From positions 2,499,001 through 2,563,000 of the forward strand of contig NZ_JAOTIK010000001.1 of NCBI RefSeq assembly GCF_030116705.1: a DNA stretch of 64,000 nt, read 5' to 3'. The stretch is from Streptomyces sp. ML-6 (GTDB taxonomy: Bacteria; Actinomycetota; Actinomycetes; Streptomycetales; Streptomycetaceae). The notes under the pieces were generated by a model. That model ran no database searches and had not been told where the DNA came from. It saw only the letters and a list, made by a program, of their open reading frames with translations. The stretch's first letter is position 1. Every line of letters starts with the position of its first letter. Both the position numbers and the translations under genes were made by a program. Shown here one piece after another: positions 1 through 8,235 of this stretch.

Positions 1-2
1 AA

Positions 3-746
3 CTGGGGCTGTGCCGCGCCTTCGCGGCGCTGCTGGAGGAGGACCGCGAGCGGGCGCTGGCCGACCTCGACGCCTCGCTGGCCTGGGAGCGCGAGAACCC
101 CAGTTTCTTCTATCTGAGCGGGCGTTACGGCCTGCGTCCGCTGCTGCGGGTCCTCGACGGGCAGGACGGCCGGGCGGAGCTCGGCTCGATCCTGGAGAGC
201 CCCGGCGCGGACCTGGCGTGGAACCAGCTGTTCCTGCGGCTGGCCGACGGTGTCCTGCACGGCCGGGAGGGCGACGCGGAGTGTGCCGCCCGGACGGTCC
301 GCTCCGCCGTCGCCGACGCCGTCGCCTTCCCCCTCGCCCGCCATCTGGGGCTGCGGCTGGTCGCGGGCGCGGCGCTCGCCGAGAAGTGGGGCGAGCCGGT
401 GGGGTGGCTGCGGGCGTCGGAGGAGTACTTCTACGGGGCGGGCATCCAGCCGGTCGCGGCGGCGTGCCGGGCGGAGCTGCGGCAGGCGGGGGCCAGCGTC
501 GGGCAGCACCGGGGCGGCTGGGACCGCATTCCGGCCGCCCTGCGGACGAGCGGTGTGACGCCGCGCGAGTACGAGGTCTTCGTCCTGCTGGCGGAACGGC
601 CGGGCAACCAGCAGATAGCCCGGCGGCTGTCCATCTCGCCACGCACGGTGGAGAAGCACATGGCGAGCCTGCTGAACAAGACGGGACGCGCGGACCGGGC
701 GGCCCTGTGCGAGTTCTCCGCCGAGTGCGCGGCGGAACGCGACTGA
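3..746 (+). CDS. LuxR-family transcriptional regulator, C-terminal part (5' end outside window)
   Basis: The reading frame is open from the left edge, so the N-terminus is missing. The first 170 or so residues are helical, consistent with the TPR/LAL-type sensor half of large actinobacterial LuxR regulators. The last 65 residues are a clear LuxR-type helix-turn-helix: VTPREYEVFVLLAERPGNQQ followed by IARRLSISPRTVEKHMASLL. It probably regulates a promoter, possibly of the RiPP genes that follow, but that link is only positional. Family assignment is firm; the target is unknown. Confidence 0.85.
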   Translation: MGLCRAFAALLEEDRERALADLDASLAWERENPSFFYLSGRYGLRPLLRVLDGQDGRAELGSILESPGADLAWNQLFLRLADGVLHGREGDAECAARTVRSAVADAVAFPLARHLGLRLVAGAALAEKWGEPVGWLRASEEYFYGAGIQPVAAACRAELRQAGASVGQHRGGWDRIPAALRTSGVTPREYEVFVLLAERPGNQQIARRLSISPRTVEKHMASLLNKTGRADRAALCEFSAECAAERD

Positions 747-1077
747 ACGACGGAGCGCACCCGGACGACGGCGGGATGACGGATCGGGGGCGGGTTGAGG
801 AGGGGTAGCGGGGGGCGAGATGAGGGGGCGGGGTGGCGAGGTGACGGGGTGATGGGGTGATGGGGTGATGGGCGGTGGTTCGAGAGGCCCGTGATGTCCG
901 CGTCAGGCACGGAATACGGGTGTGCGGGCCCAACATGGGGGTGCGGAGCGGTTTTGGTCGGGTCCTGTCACGGAACATGCGGGTGCGGCACCGATGTGGG
1001 GGGCACCGTTCCCGGCGGACCATCCAGGGACATGACCGGCAAGCCGCCCCAGTCCCCCGTTCTTCGGAGGCCCGTCC
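747..1077. other. Intergenic region with a short octamer tandem repeat
   Basis: About 330 bases separate the LuxR gene from the SARP gene. I see no credible gene. The region holds three exact copies of GGGGTGAT at 846-869 and loosely repeated G-rich words around 915-1000 (CGGGTGTGCGGG and similar). It should contain the promoter of the SARP gene, but I cannot point to convincing -35/-10 boxes. Confidence 0.6.
846..872. repeat. Tandem octamer repeat (3 x GGGGTGAT)
   Basis: Three perfect head-to-tail copies of an 8-base unit, followed by GGG. This is simple-sequence DNA with no evident coding role. Confidence 0.8.
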
Positions 1078-3078
1078 ATGACCCGAAACCCCTCCCGTAC
1101 CCCGTCGTCCGGTGCGCTGACTCTCTCGGTCCTCGGACCGCTCTCCGGGTCCCTGGACGGACGGCCGCTGCTCCTCGGGCCGCGCAAGCAGCGGCTGGTC
1201 CTGGCCATGTTGCTCAGCCGGCCCAACACACCGGTACCGGTGGACGTGCTCACCGACGCGGTGTGGCCGGACGCGCCGCCCCGCACGGCGCGCAAGAACC
1301 TCCAGGTGTACATCAGTTCCGCGCGGGCGCTGCTCGGCGCGCGATGTCCCGGGGGGCCGGACGGCGGCGGTGGCGGCGGGGAACGGCTGGTGCACTCCTG
1401 CGGCGGTTACCTGCTGCGGGTCGGCGAGGACGAGCTGGACTCCCTGCGGTTCCGTTCGCTGGCCGCGGCCGGCCGGCGGGCCGCCGACGACGGCGATCCG
1501 CGGGCTGCCGCCGGTCTGCTGCGCCGGGCACTGGACCTGTGGCAGGGGCCGCCGATGCACGATCTGCGGGACTCGCCGGAGGTGGCTGCGGAGGCGGAAC
1601 GGCTGGAGGCCCGGTGCCTGACCGTGCACGAGGACTGGGCCGAGACGGAGATCTCGCTGGGGCGGGCGCCCGCCGTCGTGGACGGGCTGCGGGACCTCGC
1701 CGAACAGCACCCCCTGCGCGAACGCCTCCGGGCCGCGTGGATGGACGCCCTGCACCGGACCGGCCGCCGGGCCGAGGCGCTCGCCGTGTACGACGACTAC
1801 CGCCAGTTGCTGGCAAGGGAGTTGGGGCTGGAGCCGGGTGCGGCCATCGCCGCCCGGCACCGGGCGATGCTGACCGGCCGGGACGGTGCGGACCGGCCGC
1901 GGGCGGCGGCCCCGGCGCGCCGGACCGAGGCGCTGCGGACGGTGCTGCCCGCCGGGACGCCCGACTTCACCGGCCGGGGCGAGCAGCTGCGGGAGCTGCT
2001 GGACGTCCTGGGCGGGGAGAACGGCCGGGTGGTGGCGGTCACCGGGGCCGCGGGGATCGGGAAAACAGCCCTCGCGGTGCGGGCGGCGCATCTGTTGGCG
2101 GACCGGTTCCCGGACGGCCGGATTCACATCCGGGTCCGCGACGAGCAGGGCGCGGTGCGTCCCCCGTCGGCGCTCCTCGGTGACCTGGCCCGGCTGACCG
2201 GCGACCCGCACCGGGCGGAGCCGATGACGGACCCGGAACACGGGCGGCACTGGCTGGCCACGCACCGTTCGCTGGTCGTGCTCGACGACGTGCCGGACGA
2301 GGCGGCGGTACGGGCCCTGCTGCCGGGCACCGGCGGCAGTTCGTTCGTCCTGACGGCGCGCGGTCAGCTGGCCGGGCTCGCGCCGGTGCACCGGATCGCG
2401 CTGCCGCCGCTGGCCCCCGCCGAGGCGCTGGCGCTGCTGGGCCGGCTGATCGGGGCGGGGCGGGTGGGCCTGGACCGGGCCGCCGCCCTGCGCATAGCCG
2501 ACGCCTGCGGGCTGCTTCCGCTGGCGGTGCGGGTGAGCGGGATGCGGCTGGCGGTGCTGCGGCACCTGCCGCTGGCCGAGTACGCGGAACGGCTGGCCGA
2601 TCCGGCCGGGGCACTGGACGAGTTGGTGGCCGGCGACATCTCGGTACGGGCCCGGCTGGCCTCCGGCTGGCAGGACCTGTCGCCCGGGAGCGGGCTGGCG
2701 CTGGCCCGGCTGGCCTCCGCCGTCCACGAGGGGCCGTTCACCCTGCCGGAGGCCATGACCGCACTGGGCTGCGGCGAACGGCAGGCGCTGCGGGCGGTGG
2801 AGTCGCTGATCGACGCCGGGGTGGTGACCTCCCCCAGCGGCGAGGTCACCGCGCACTCCGTGCTGTACGAACTGCCGCGCCTGACGGGCCTGTACGCCCG
2901 CGAACTCACCGCCGCGGAACCGGCCCCGGCCCCGCAGCCGGAGCCGACTCCGGTGCCGGTGCCGGTGTCGGCCCCTGCCCCGGTGTCGATCCCGGTCTCG
3001 ACTCTGGTGCCGGTGTCGGCTCCGGGGGCCGATGCCCCTTCGGGAGCGGCGCCCCGCACGGCGATACCGGTGGGGTGA
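1078..3078 (+). CDS. SARP-family regulator (DNA-binding + BTAD + NB-ARC ATPase), AfsR-like
   Basis: This 666-aa protein has the SARP layout. An OmpR-like winged helix (residues 15-90, with PRKQRLVLAMLLSRPNTPVP) precedes a bacterial transcriptional activation domain (about 110-265). A STAND-type ATPase follows, with Walker A GAAGIGKTA near residue 322 and Walker B LVVLDDV near 400. AfsR itself is near 990 aa; this one lacks the TPR tail and ends in a low-complexity Pro/Val/Ser tail (about 615-666) encoded by degenerate GTGCCGGTGTCGG repeats. ATG with GTTCTTCGGAGG upstream supports the start. SARPs activate biosynthetic clusters through direct repeats, and 11-base repeats lie upstream of the lanthipeptide precursor gene (7875-7907), so pathway-specific activation is likely. 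Confidence 0.92.
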   Translation: MTRNPSRTPSSGALTLSVLGPLSGSLDGRPLLLGPRKQRLVLAMLLSRPNTPVPVDVLTDAVWPDAPPRTARKNLQVYISSARALLGARCPGGPDGGGGGGERLVHSCGGYLLRVGEDELDSLRFRSLAAAGRRAADDGDPRAAAGLLRRALDLWQGPPMHDLRDSPEVAAEAERLEARCLTVHEDWAETEISLGRAPAVVDGLRDLAEQHPLRERLRAAWMDALHRTGRRAEALAVYDDYRQLLARELGLEPGAAIAARHRAMLTGRDGADRPRAAAPARRTEALRTVLPAGTPDFTGRGEQLRELLDVLGGENGRVVAVTGAAGIGKTALAVRAAHLLADRFPDGRIHIRVRDEQGAVRPPSALLGDLARLTGDPHRAEPMTDPEHGRHWLATHRSLVVLDDVPDEAAVRALLPGTGGSSFVLTARGQLAGLAPVHRIALPPLAPAEALALLGRLIGAGRVGLDRAAALRIADACGLLPLAVRVSGMRLAVLRHLPLAEYAERLADPAGALDELVAGDISVRARLASGWQDLSPGSGLALARLASAVHEGPFTLPEAMTALGCGERQALRAVESLIDAGVVTSPSGEVTAHSVLYELPRLTGLYARELTAAEPAPAPQPEPTPVPVPVSAPAPVSIPVSTLVPVSAPGADAPSGAAPRTAIPVG

Positions 3079-3109
3079 CCTGGTACCCGGCACCCGGCAC
3101 CGACGTACT

Positions 3110-3153
3110 GAAGCCGATCGCCCCGCACTGCACGGTGCGGGGCGATCGGCTTC
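3110..3153. terminator. Bidirectional terminator hairpin
   Basis: A perfect 19-bp inverted repeat (3110-3128 with 3135-3153, arms starting GAAGCCGATCGCCCC) surrounds a 6-base loop. It sits between the convergent SARP and lanKC genes, so it can stop both transcripts. Confidence 0.88.
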
Positions 3154-3210
3154 GTTGCGGTGGTGCTCCGGTACGGCGTTGCGGTGGTGCTTCTGTACGG
3201 CGACCGTTCG

Positions 3211-5808
3211 TCACCCCAGCGTCAACACGTCCAGCAGATCGGGGCGTTCGTCCGGTGCGGCGAACACCGTGTGCAGGGCGAGCAGCAGCCCCGCCGCGCC
3301 GGTCGCGAGGTCGGCGGAGAAACGCCGCAGCCGTGCGCCCGGCACCAGGAGGCGGTCCTCCTCGGCGACCAGGTGCCAGGAGAGGTTGCGTACCGAGTCC
3401 AGCACCTCGGGGTCCGGTTCGCCGCCCGCGAGCCGGCGGGCGGACAGCTGGTGGGCGGTGGCCACCAGCCCGGCGCGGCCCCGGAAGAGCCCCGGTTCGC
3501 GGACGAACTCCAGGACGCAGCCCTGTCCGATGCCCGGCAGCAGTCCGGCGAGCGCCGGGTCCTCCCGGTGGGCCAGGTAGCGCTGCGCGAGCAGGGCCAC
3601 GCCGCTGCTGCCCTGGTCCAGGTAGAGCAGATGGCGCTTGCCGTCCTTCACCTGCACGCTGCCGCCCGGCATGAGCACGCAGTGCCCGGCCTCCCTGGTG
3701 AGTGCCGCGCCGGCGGCGTCCAGCAGCCAGTCCTCACCGGTGTGCCCGTACAGTTCGAGCTGGAGGAGCGCGGCTCCGCAGAGGCCGGTCAGCAGTCCGG
3801 CGGAGTGCGGGGCAGTCAGGCGGCCGTCGATGTCCTCGCCGCGGACCAGCGAGTCGAGTTCCCAGGCGGTCCGCACGGCCCGGTCGAGCAGTTCCTGGTC
3901 GGGCGTTCCGTCGTCACCGTTTCCGTCGGAGGCGAATCGCAGGGCCGCTAGTGCCGTTCCCGCCCGGCCGGTGAGCAGGTCGGCCGAGGCGGAGGCGGGG
4001 GCCCGCAGCGCCCGGTCGAGCAGTTCGCGCCCCTCCTCGCGGCGGCCGAGCCGGGACAGCACCAGCGCGATGCCGGGCAGCCCGTCGAACAGCCCACCGG
4101 GGGCGTCCGGGCTGCGGCGCAGTGCCGTGCGCGCCAGCCAGTCGACGTGCTCGTCGGGGACGGGGGCGCCGAGGCGGTCCAGGGCGTACAGCACTCCGGC
4201 GGCACCGTGCGCGGCGCAGGCGCCGCCGGTGGTGAAGCCCGTCAGGTCGCCGGGGTAGAGCCGGTCGGTGCGGTCCGGGGTGGCCCCGACGCGGATGCCG
4301 GCGACGAGCCGTTCGCGGATGCCGGGCCAGTCGGGTGCCGGGCCGCGCAGCAGCGCGTCCACGGTCGGTTCGCCGCTGTCGTCCGGGAGGCCGTGGGCGA
4401 GCACGGCCGGTCGCGGCGGCCCCGCGTCGGGCCCCAGCCGGTAGCGGGCGCGGGCCCAGCGCTCCAGGGTGAGGGCCTTGCCGCGGTCGTGGTCCGCCAC
4501 CTCCATCAGCGGCATCAGGGTGTGCAGCCAGATCGCCCAGAGCCCGTAGGCGTCCGCCTCTGCGCCGTTCCGGTTGAGGTCGGGCGGCGCCTGGAGGCCG
4601 GGGGCGCCCGCCGGCGGGGTGTCCGGGTCGTCGAGATCGGTGGCGTACTCGAAGTCGATCAGGACCACCCGGCCGTCGGGGCGGATGATGACGTTGGCGG
4701 GGTGCACGTCCGCGAACCGCAGGCCGCGGGCGTGGATGAGGTCGAGGGCCCGGCCGAGCCCGTCCGTGACGGACTGCGCCCAGCGGGAGTAGGCGTCGAG
4801 TTCGGCGGGGGTGCGTTCGCCGCGCGCCAGCGCGAAACGCGCGACGATCTCGTCGAACAGGGTGGTGCCCTCGATGTACTCCTCGATCAGGAAGTGGTGT
4901 TCCCAGACCGTGCGGACGCCGTACACCTCGGGCACGCAGTCGAGTCCGGCGAGCCGGGTCAGGGCCCGGTGCTCACGGTGCAGCCGGGTGACGGCGTCGT
5001 GCCCGGCGGGGTCGAGTCCGCAGTGCGGCCGGGCCTCGCGCAGCACCACCTGCTGCTTGGTGGTGCGGTGTTCGGCCAGGTAGATGCCGCCCGCACTGGA
5101 GAACTGGAGTGCCTTGGTGACCACGTACGGGAAGTCGTCGTCGTGGGCGGCGGCGCGGGCGGCGAGGTGGGGGCGCAGCGGCTCGGGAACGGTGACCCAC
5201 TCCGGTATCCGGAAGGCCACGCCCCGGGTGTCGGGGACGAGTTCGCCGGACGGGTGGCGCATCGCGCGGACCCGTTCCCCTTCGTCGTCCCGGCACCAGA
5301 GTTCGACGAACGCGCCGTAGCGGACGTACACGGGAGAGTTCCCGATCCGCAGGTCGCTGAGGATGTACGGCCCGCTGCGCCCCTCCAGGGCCTTGCTCAG
5401 GGCGTCGAGCAACTTCAGGAACGCGGGCTCGTCCTCGGGGTAGACGGTGATGAACTTCCCCGCGCTGGAACGGTTCATGTACTTCGCCGACATCAGCCGC
5501 AGGGCACGGCTGCTGCGCAGGAACTTGAACGTCACGCCCTGTTCCAGGCAGATGCGGGCGGTGTCGGCGAGGGTGCGCTCGGCCTCCTCCGGCACGGTGG
5601 AGATGTGGATCTTCCAGCCCTGCTCGGGCAGTTCGGCGGACGCCGGGTGCAGCGCGGTCCACAGGCCGGTGGTGCCGCGCCGCCAGCCGGCAGGCGGTTC
5701 GGCGCGGTCGAGCGGGTAGCGGGTGTCCTCGTCGGGCAGCCGGGCCGGGGTCTCGTAGTAGCGGCGGTCGGCGAGGCAGTACAGCTGGGTCTCCTGGATG
5801 CCGGGCAC
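3211..5808 (-). CDS. Class III lanthionine synthetase LanKC
   Basis: This 865-aa enzyme would dehydrate and cyclise a lanthipeptide precursor in the cytoplasm. It has the class III order: an N-terminal phospho-Ser/Thr lyase region (about 1-210), a Ser/Thr kinase-like domain (about 240-500) with catalytic ADVHPAN near 369 and metal-binding DFE near 384, and a LanC-like cyclase (about 530-865) with GAAGVLYALDRLG and GLLTGLCGAALLQLELY. The usual LanC Cys/Cys-His zinc set is not evident, which fits class III cyclases. I chose the GTG start because AGGAGG lies 6 bases upstream; an ATG 4 bases earlier opens a different frame, and the frame stays open far upstream only as overlap with the MFS gene. 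It follows the MFS gene by 23 bases in one operon. Confidence 0.93.
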   Translation of the reverse strand: MPGIQETQLYCLADRRYYETPARLPDEDTRYPLDRAEPPAGWRRGTTGLWTALHPASAELPEQGWKIHISTVPEEAERTLADTARICLEQGVTFKFLRSSRALRLMSAKYMNRSSAGKFITVYPEDEPAFLKLLDALSKALEGRSGPYILSDLRIGNSPVYVRYGAFVELWCRDDEGERVRAMRHPSGELVPDTRGVAFRIPEWVTVPEPLRPHLAARAAAHDDDFPYVVTKALQFSSAGGIYLAEHRTTKQQVVLREARPHCGLDPAGHDAVTRLHREHRALTRLAGLDCVPEVYGVRTVWEHHFLIEEYIEGTTLFDEIVARFALARGERTPAELDAYSRWAQSVTDGLGRALDLIHARGLRFADVHPANVIIRPDGRVVLIDFEYATDLDDPDTPPAGAPGLQAPPDLNRNGAEADAYGLWAIWLHTLMPLMEVADHDRGKALTLERWARARYRLGPDAGPPRPAVLAHGLPDDSGEPTVDALLRGPAPDWPGIRERLVAGIRVGATPDRTDRLYPGDLTGFTTGGACAAHGAAGVLYALDRLGAPVPDEHVDWLARTALRRSPDAPGGLFDGLPGIALVLSRLGRREEGRELLDRALRAPASASADLLTGRAGTALAALRFASDGNGDDGTPDQELLDRAVRTAWELDSLVRGEDIDGRLTAPHSAGLLTGLCGAALLQLELYGHTGEDWLLDAAGAALTREAGHCVLMPGGSVQVKDGKRHLLYLDQGSSGVALLAQRYLAHREDPALAGLLPGIGQGCVLEFVREPGLFRGRAGLVATAHQLSARRLAGGEPDPEVLDSVRNLSWHLVAEEDRLLVPGARLRRFSADLATGAAGLLLALHTVFAAPDERPDLLDVLTLG

Positions 5809-5831
5809 GGCATACCTCCTGTGGTTCGTGG

Positions 5832-7310
5832 TCAGGGGCGGGGGCTGCCGGCCCCGGTGCGGTCCTCGGGGGGCCCGGTGCGGTCCTCGGGGATCTTGGC
5901 GCTGTCCTCGGGAGTTCCGTGCGCGAGGACCTCGTCCGCGGAGGAGTCGGAGGAGTCGGAAGGGCTGGAGGAGTCGGAAGGGCTGGAGGAGTCGGAGGGG
6001 CTGGAGGGGCTGGAGGAGTCCGACTGCTGCCCGGACGGCTTGGAGACGCCGGAGCGTTTGGACGTGCCGGAACGTCTGGAGGCCCCCAGGGCCGCCGCCG
6101 CCTCGACCACCTCCGGGCCCGGCCGGGCGGACGGGGCGAACGTGACCACGGCGGCGGACACGGCGAGGACCCCGGCGATCGCCCCGAACGTCGTCCGGCT
6201 GCCGAAGGCGGTGAGGAGCGCGCCCGCGGCCAGCGGCCCGAACGGCTGGACCAGCGAGGAGAGGAAGCCGGCCGCGCTCTGCACCCTGCCCACCCGGTCG
6301 CCGGGGGTGACGGTCAGCAGGGTGGAGAGGAAGCCGATGCTGGCCACGGTCGACAGGCACATGCAGGCGGCGCAGAGCAGTCCGGCGAACAGCGGGACCC
6401 GGACCCAGGACATGGCGAGGGCGCTCCCCACACAGAGCCAGCAGGTGGCGGCGATCAGCACCCAGGTGTGGCGTTCGGGGCGCAGCCGGGGGGCGAGGAG
6501 GGCGCCGACGAGAGCCCCGACCGAGATGAAAGTGACGACGGTGCCGCCGCCGAGCCCGGACCTTCCGCCGCTCGAGAAGACGGTCAGCGCGGTGAACGTC
6601 AGGGCGCCGAAGGCGAAGTTCATGCCGAGTCCGAAGACGAGGAGCACGGTCCGCAGATAGGGCAGCCCCCACAGGAACGAGAGCCCGGCGGTCAACTCGG
6701 CCTTGCTGAAAGCCGATCCGGACCTGGTCTCGGATCTGGACCGGGTGCGCACCAGGGCCACGCAGATCGTGGACAGCAGGAGCCCGACGGCCTCGGCGAG
6801 GAACGGCAGGACCGGGTGCAGCCCGAACAGGGCGCCCCCGACCATCGGCCCCACCAGCCGCGCGGTGGAGGTACGGGCCTGGAGCCGGGCGGTCGCGGTC
6901 CCCATGTCCTCGGGGGGCACGACGGTCCGCATCAGCCCGAACGCGGCGGGCCCGTAGAGGCTGCCGATGATGGCGCCCGCGCCCGCGACCAGCAGCACCA
7001 GGGGCAGCGGTACGTGCCCCAGCCACACGGCCACGACGAGGGCGCCGACGACGCAGAAACTGCCCAGGTCGCACAGGCGCATCAGCCTGCGGCGCTCCAC
7101 CCGGTCGGCCACCACCCCGCCGGGCAGCATGGTGATCAGGACCGCGGTGACGGACACCGTGCTGATCGCACCGGCCTGCACGGCCGATCCGGTCTCGCGG
7201 AGCACGAGCAGCGGCAGGGCCAGTGCGGTCATCTGGGTGCCGAGGATGGCGAACAGACCGCTCATCCACAGCAGTCGGAAGTCCCGGTTGTTTCGTAGCG
7301 AGGCGGCCAT
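5832..7310 (-). CDS. MFS transporter, probable lanthipeptide exporter
   Basis: A 492-aa major facilitator protein with about 12 predicted membrane segments and the MFS loop signature near GGVVADRVERRRLM. It resembles the enterobactin-exporter/tetracenomycin class of MFS drug exporters. It lies between the class III precursor gene and lanKC, so export of the mature peptide or self-protection is the best guess; many class III loci use ABC exporters instead. The start is ATG with GGGAG 8 bases upstream. The C-terminus is unusual: about 90 residues of Ser/Asp/Pro repeats (SDSSSPSDSSSP) encoded by a minisatellite, probably a disordered cytoplasmic tail. Confidence 0.85.
   Translation of the reverse strand: MAASLRNNRDFRLLWMSGLFAILGTQMTALALPLLVLRETGSAVQAGAISTVSVTAVLITMLPGGVVADRVERRRLMRLCDLGSFCVVGALVVAVWLGHVPLPLVLLVAGAGAIIGSLYGPAAFGLMRTVVPPEDMGTATARLQARTSTARLVGPMVGGALFGLHPVLPFLAEAVGLLLSTICVALVRTRSRSETRSGSAFSKAELTAGLSFLWGLPYLRTVLLVFGLGMNFAFGALTFTALTVFSSGGRSGLGGGTVVTFISVGALVGALLAPRLRPERHTWVLIAATCWLCVGSALAMSWVRVPLFAGLLCAACMCLSTVASIGFLSTLLTVTPGDRVGRVQSAAGFLSSLVQPFGPLAAGALLTAFGSRTTFGAIAGVLAVSAAVVTFAPSARPGPEVVEAAAALGASRRSGTSKRSGVSKPSGQQSDSSSPSSPSDSSSPSDSSSPSDSSDSSADEVLAHGTPEDSAKIPEDRTGPPEDRTGAGSPRP
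5949..6020. repeat. 18-bp coding minisatellite in the MFS gene tail
   Basis: Near-identical 18-base units (GGAGGAGTCGGAAGGGCT on the plus strand) repeat three to four times, one partial at nine bases. On the coding strand they give the acidic Ser/Asp/Pro tail. Copy number is likely to vary between strains. Confidence 0.8.
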
Positions 7311-7425
7311 CGTCGGCTCCCGGTCGGTGATGCGGGGACAGGGCTCGGCCGGTGGCCCGGCGAAGGCGACGGCCCTGCGGGGTGGCGGCCCGGTGAGCGC
7401 TGGACCCGTGGTGAGCGCTGGGCCC

Positions 7426-7467
7426 GGTGAACGCGGGGTCCGGCCCGGTGAACGCGGGGTCCGGCCC
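7426..7467. repeat. 21-bp perfect tandem repeat between lanA and the MFS gene
   Basis: Two exact 21-base copies (7426-7446 and 7447-7467, starting GGTGAACGCGGGG) follow two weaker GTGAGCGCTGG copies near 7393-7425. They lie in the untranslated stretch between precursor and exporter genes. Confidence 0.8.
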
Positions 7468-7479
7468 GGAAAATCGAGG

Positions 7480-7511
7480 CGGGGCGGTCTCCGTGTGACG
7501 GAGCCGCCCCG
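7480..7511 (-). terminator. Hairpin downstream of the class III precursor gene (attenuator)
   Basis: Arms CGGGGCGG-t-CTCCG (7480-7493) and CGGAGCCGCCCCG (7499-7511) pair over 13 bp with one bulged base and a 5-base loop. On the minus strand it lies after the precursor stop and before the exporter. Such partial terminators often give high precursor mRNA and less mRNA for processing genes. Confidence 0.7.
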
Positions 7512-7580
7512 TTTCGGCCGGCCGGGCGCCACGGGGGAAGGTTCATTCCCCGGGTGGCGCCACGGCCCGGTCATCAGTCC

Positions 7581-7736
7581 TTACTGCTCCGACATGACCA
7601 CGCTGACCACGCTGACGCAGCTGCCGTCGATCTCGCGGTCGACGTTGACGGCGGTCTCCTGGAGGTCCAGCACGGAGTGCGCCTCGACCTCGGGGGTCTC
7701 GTTGTTGTCGCCGGCCGGCTTGGTGTTCTCAGCCAT
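7581..7736 (-). CDS. Class III lanthipeptide precursor peptide (LanA)
   Basis: The 51-aa product begins MAENTKPAGDNN and contains SVLDLQ at residues 21-26, matching the leader motif (LLDLQ/ILELQ type) that class III synthetases recognise. The predicted core end is GSCVSVVSVVMSEQ (38-51), with one Cys (C40) and Ser at 39, 42, 45 and 49. Typical class III cores have Ser-x2-Ser-x(2-5)-Cys, with Cys last; here Cys comes first. The start is ATG with GGAG 9 bases upstream. It heads the minus-strand operon with the MFS gene and lanKC. The cleavage site is not evident. Confidence 0.87.
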   Translation of the reverse strand: MAENTKPAGDNNETPEVEAHSVLDLQETAVNVDREIDGSCVSVVSVVMSEQ

Positions 7737-7874
7737 GGTGGTCTCCGTCCACTCGTATGACTCTGCGGTCTCCGGTCGTTCCGGGGCGGACCCCGGTTCT
7801 TCCGGTTGCGGCCGGCGGGTGCCTGCCGCTGACCAGAAAGTTAGGAGCCCCGGCCTGGCAAACGGCTCGACGCC

Positions 7875-7907
7875 GGTATGGCGGCGGTATCGCGGCAGTT
7901 CACCGGG
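7875..7907 (-). promoter_or_regulatory. Candidate SARP operator: three 11-bp direct repeats
   Basis: On the plus strand three consecutive 11-base units read GGTATGGCGGC, GGTATCGCGGC and AGTTCACCGGG. The first two differ at one base. SARP regulators bind heptamer direct repeats with an 11-bp period. On the minus strand a possible TAACTT -10 box lies at 7843-7838 with a poor -35 (GCCGTT) 17 bases upstream, 8 bases from the repeats. That suits an activator-dependent promoter for the precursor gene starting at 7736. Binding is inferred. Confidence 0.5.
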
Positions 7908-8026
7908 GGTCGACCGGGGGCGTACGGGTGTTCCACGGGCCCGGTGGCGGGCCGCCGGACCCGGCCCGGCCTGCGGCCATACCGGTTCCGAACCGGTTCC
8001 GGACCGGTGCCGAACCGCCCGGCGGG

Positions 8027-8198
8027 ACGCTGTACCCGCGCACGGCGGACGCGCTGTCCGCCTGCCGGGCCCGTACGCCCGGAACGGCCGTCGCATCCGG
8101 GCCCGTGCGCCCGGAACGCATCGCCGTACCCGCGCACGAACGAACCACGAACGCTGTACCCGCGCACGAACCACGAACGCTGTATCCGCGCACGGCGG
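8027..8198 (+). repeat. Four copies of a CGCTGTACCCGCGCACG motif upstream of the radical SAM gene
   Basis: Copies lie at about 8027-8048, 8122-8138, 8151-8168 and 8177-8198, with the last two separated by a 26-base period including ACGAACCACGA. They end 38 bases before the radical SAM start. They could be operators or simply expanded sequence. Confidence 0.6.
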
Positions 8199-8235
8199 CC
8201 GCGCGCCGCACCCCTACGCCCGAAGGAGACGGCCG

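Larger units (their letters stand above)
7737..8235. other. 499-bp divergent control region between lanA and the radical SAM operon
   Basis: No gene is credible here. Besides the 11-bp repeats at 7875-7907, it holds stacked ACCGGTTCCGAACCGGTTCCGG palindromes around 7979-8015 and four copies of a CGCTGTACCCGCGCACG word at 8027-8198. Both divergent operons must be controlled from here. Confidence 0.65.

Noticed and set aside
5809..7269. Extension of lanKC upstream to 7269, giving a 1352-aa protein
   Set aside because: The added part is Arg/Pro-rich overlap with the exporter gene; the GTG at 5808 has a perfect AGGAGG and gives the normal family length.
6967..8235. N-terminal extension of the radical SAM gene
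   Set aside because: The extension is out-of-frame reading of the exporter and precursor genes; GTG at 8236 has AAGGAG and the radical SAM motif follows at the usual distance.
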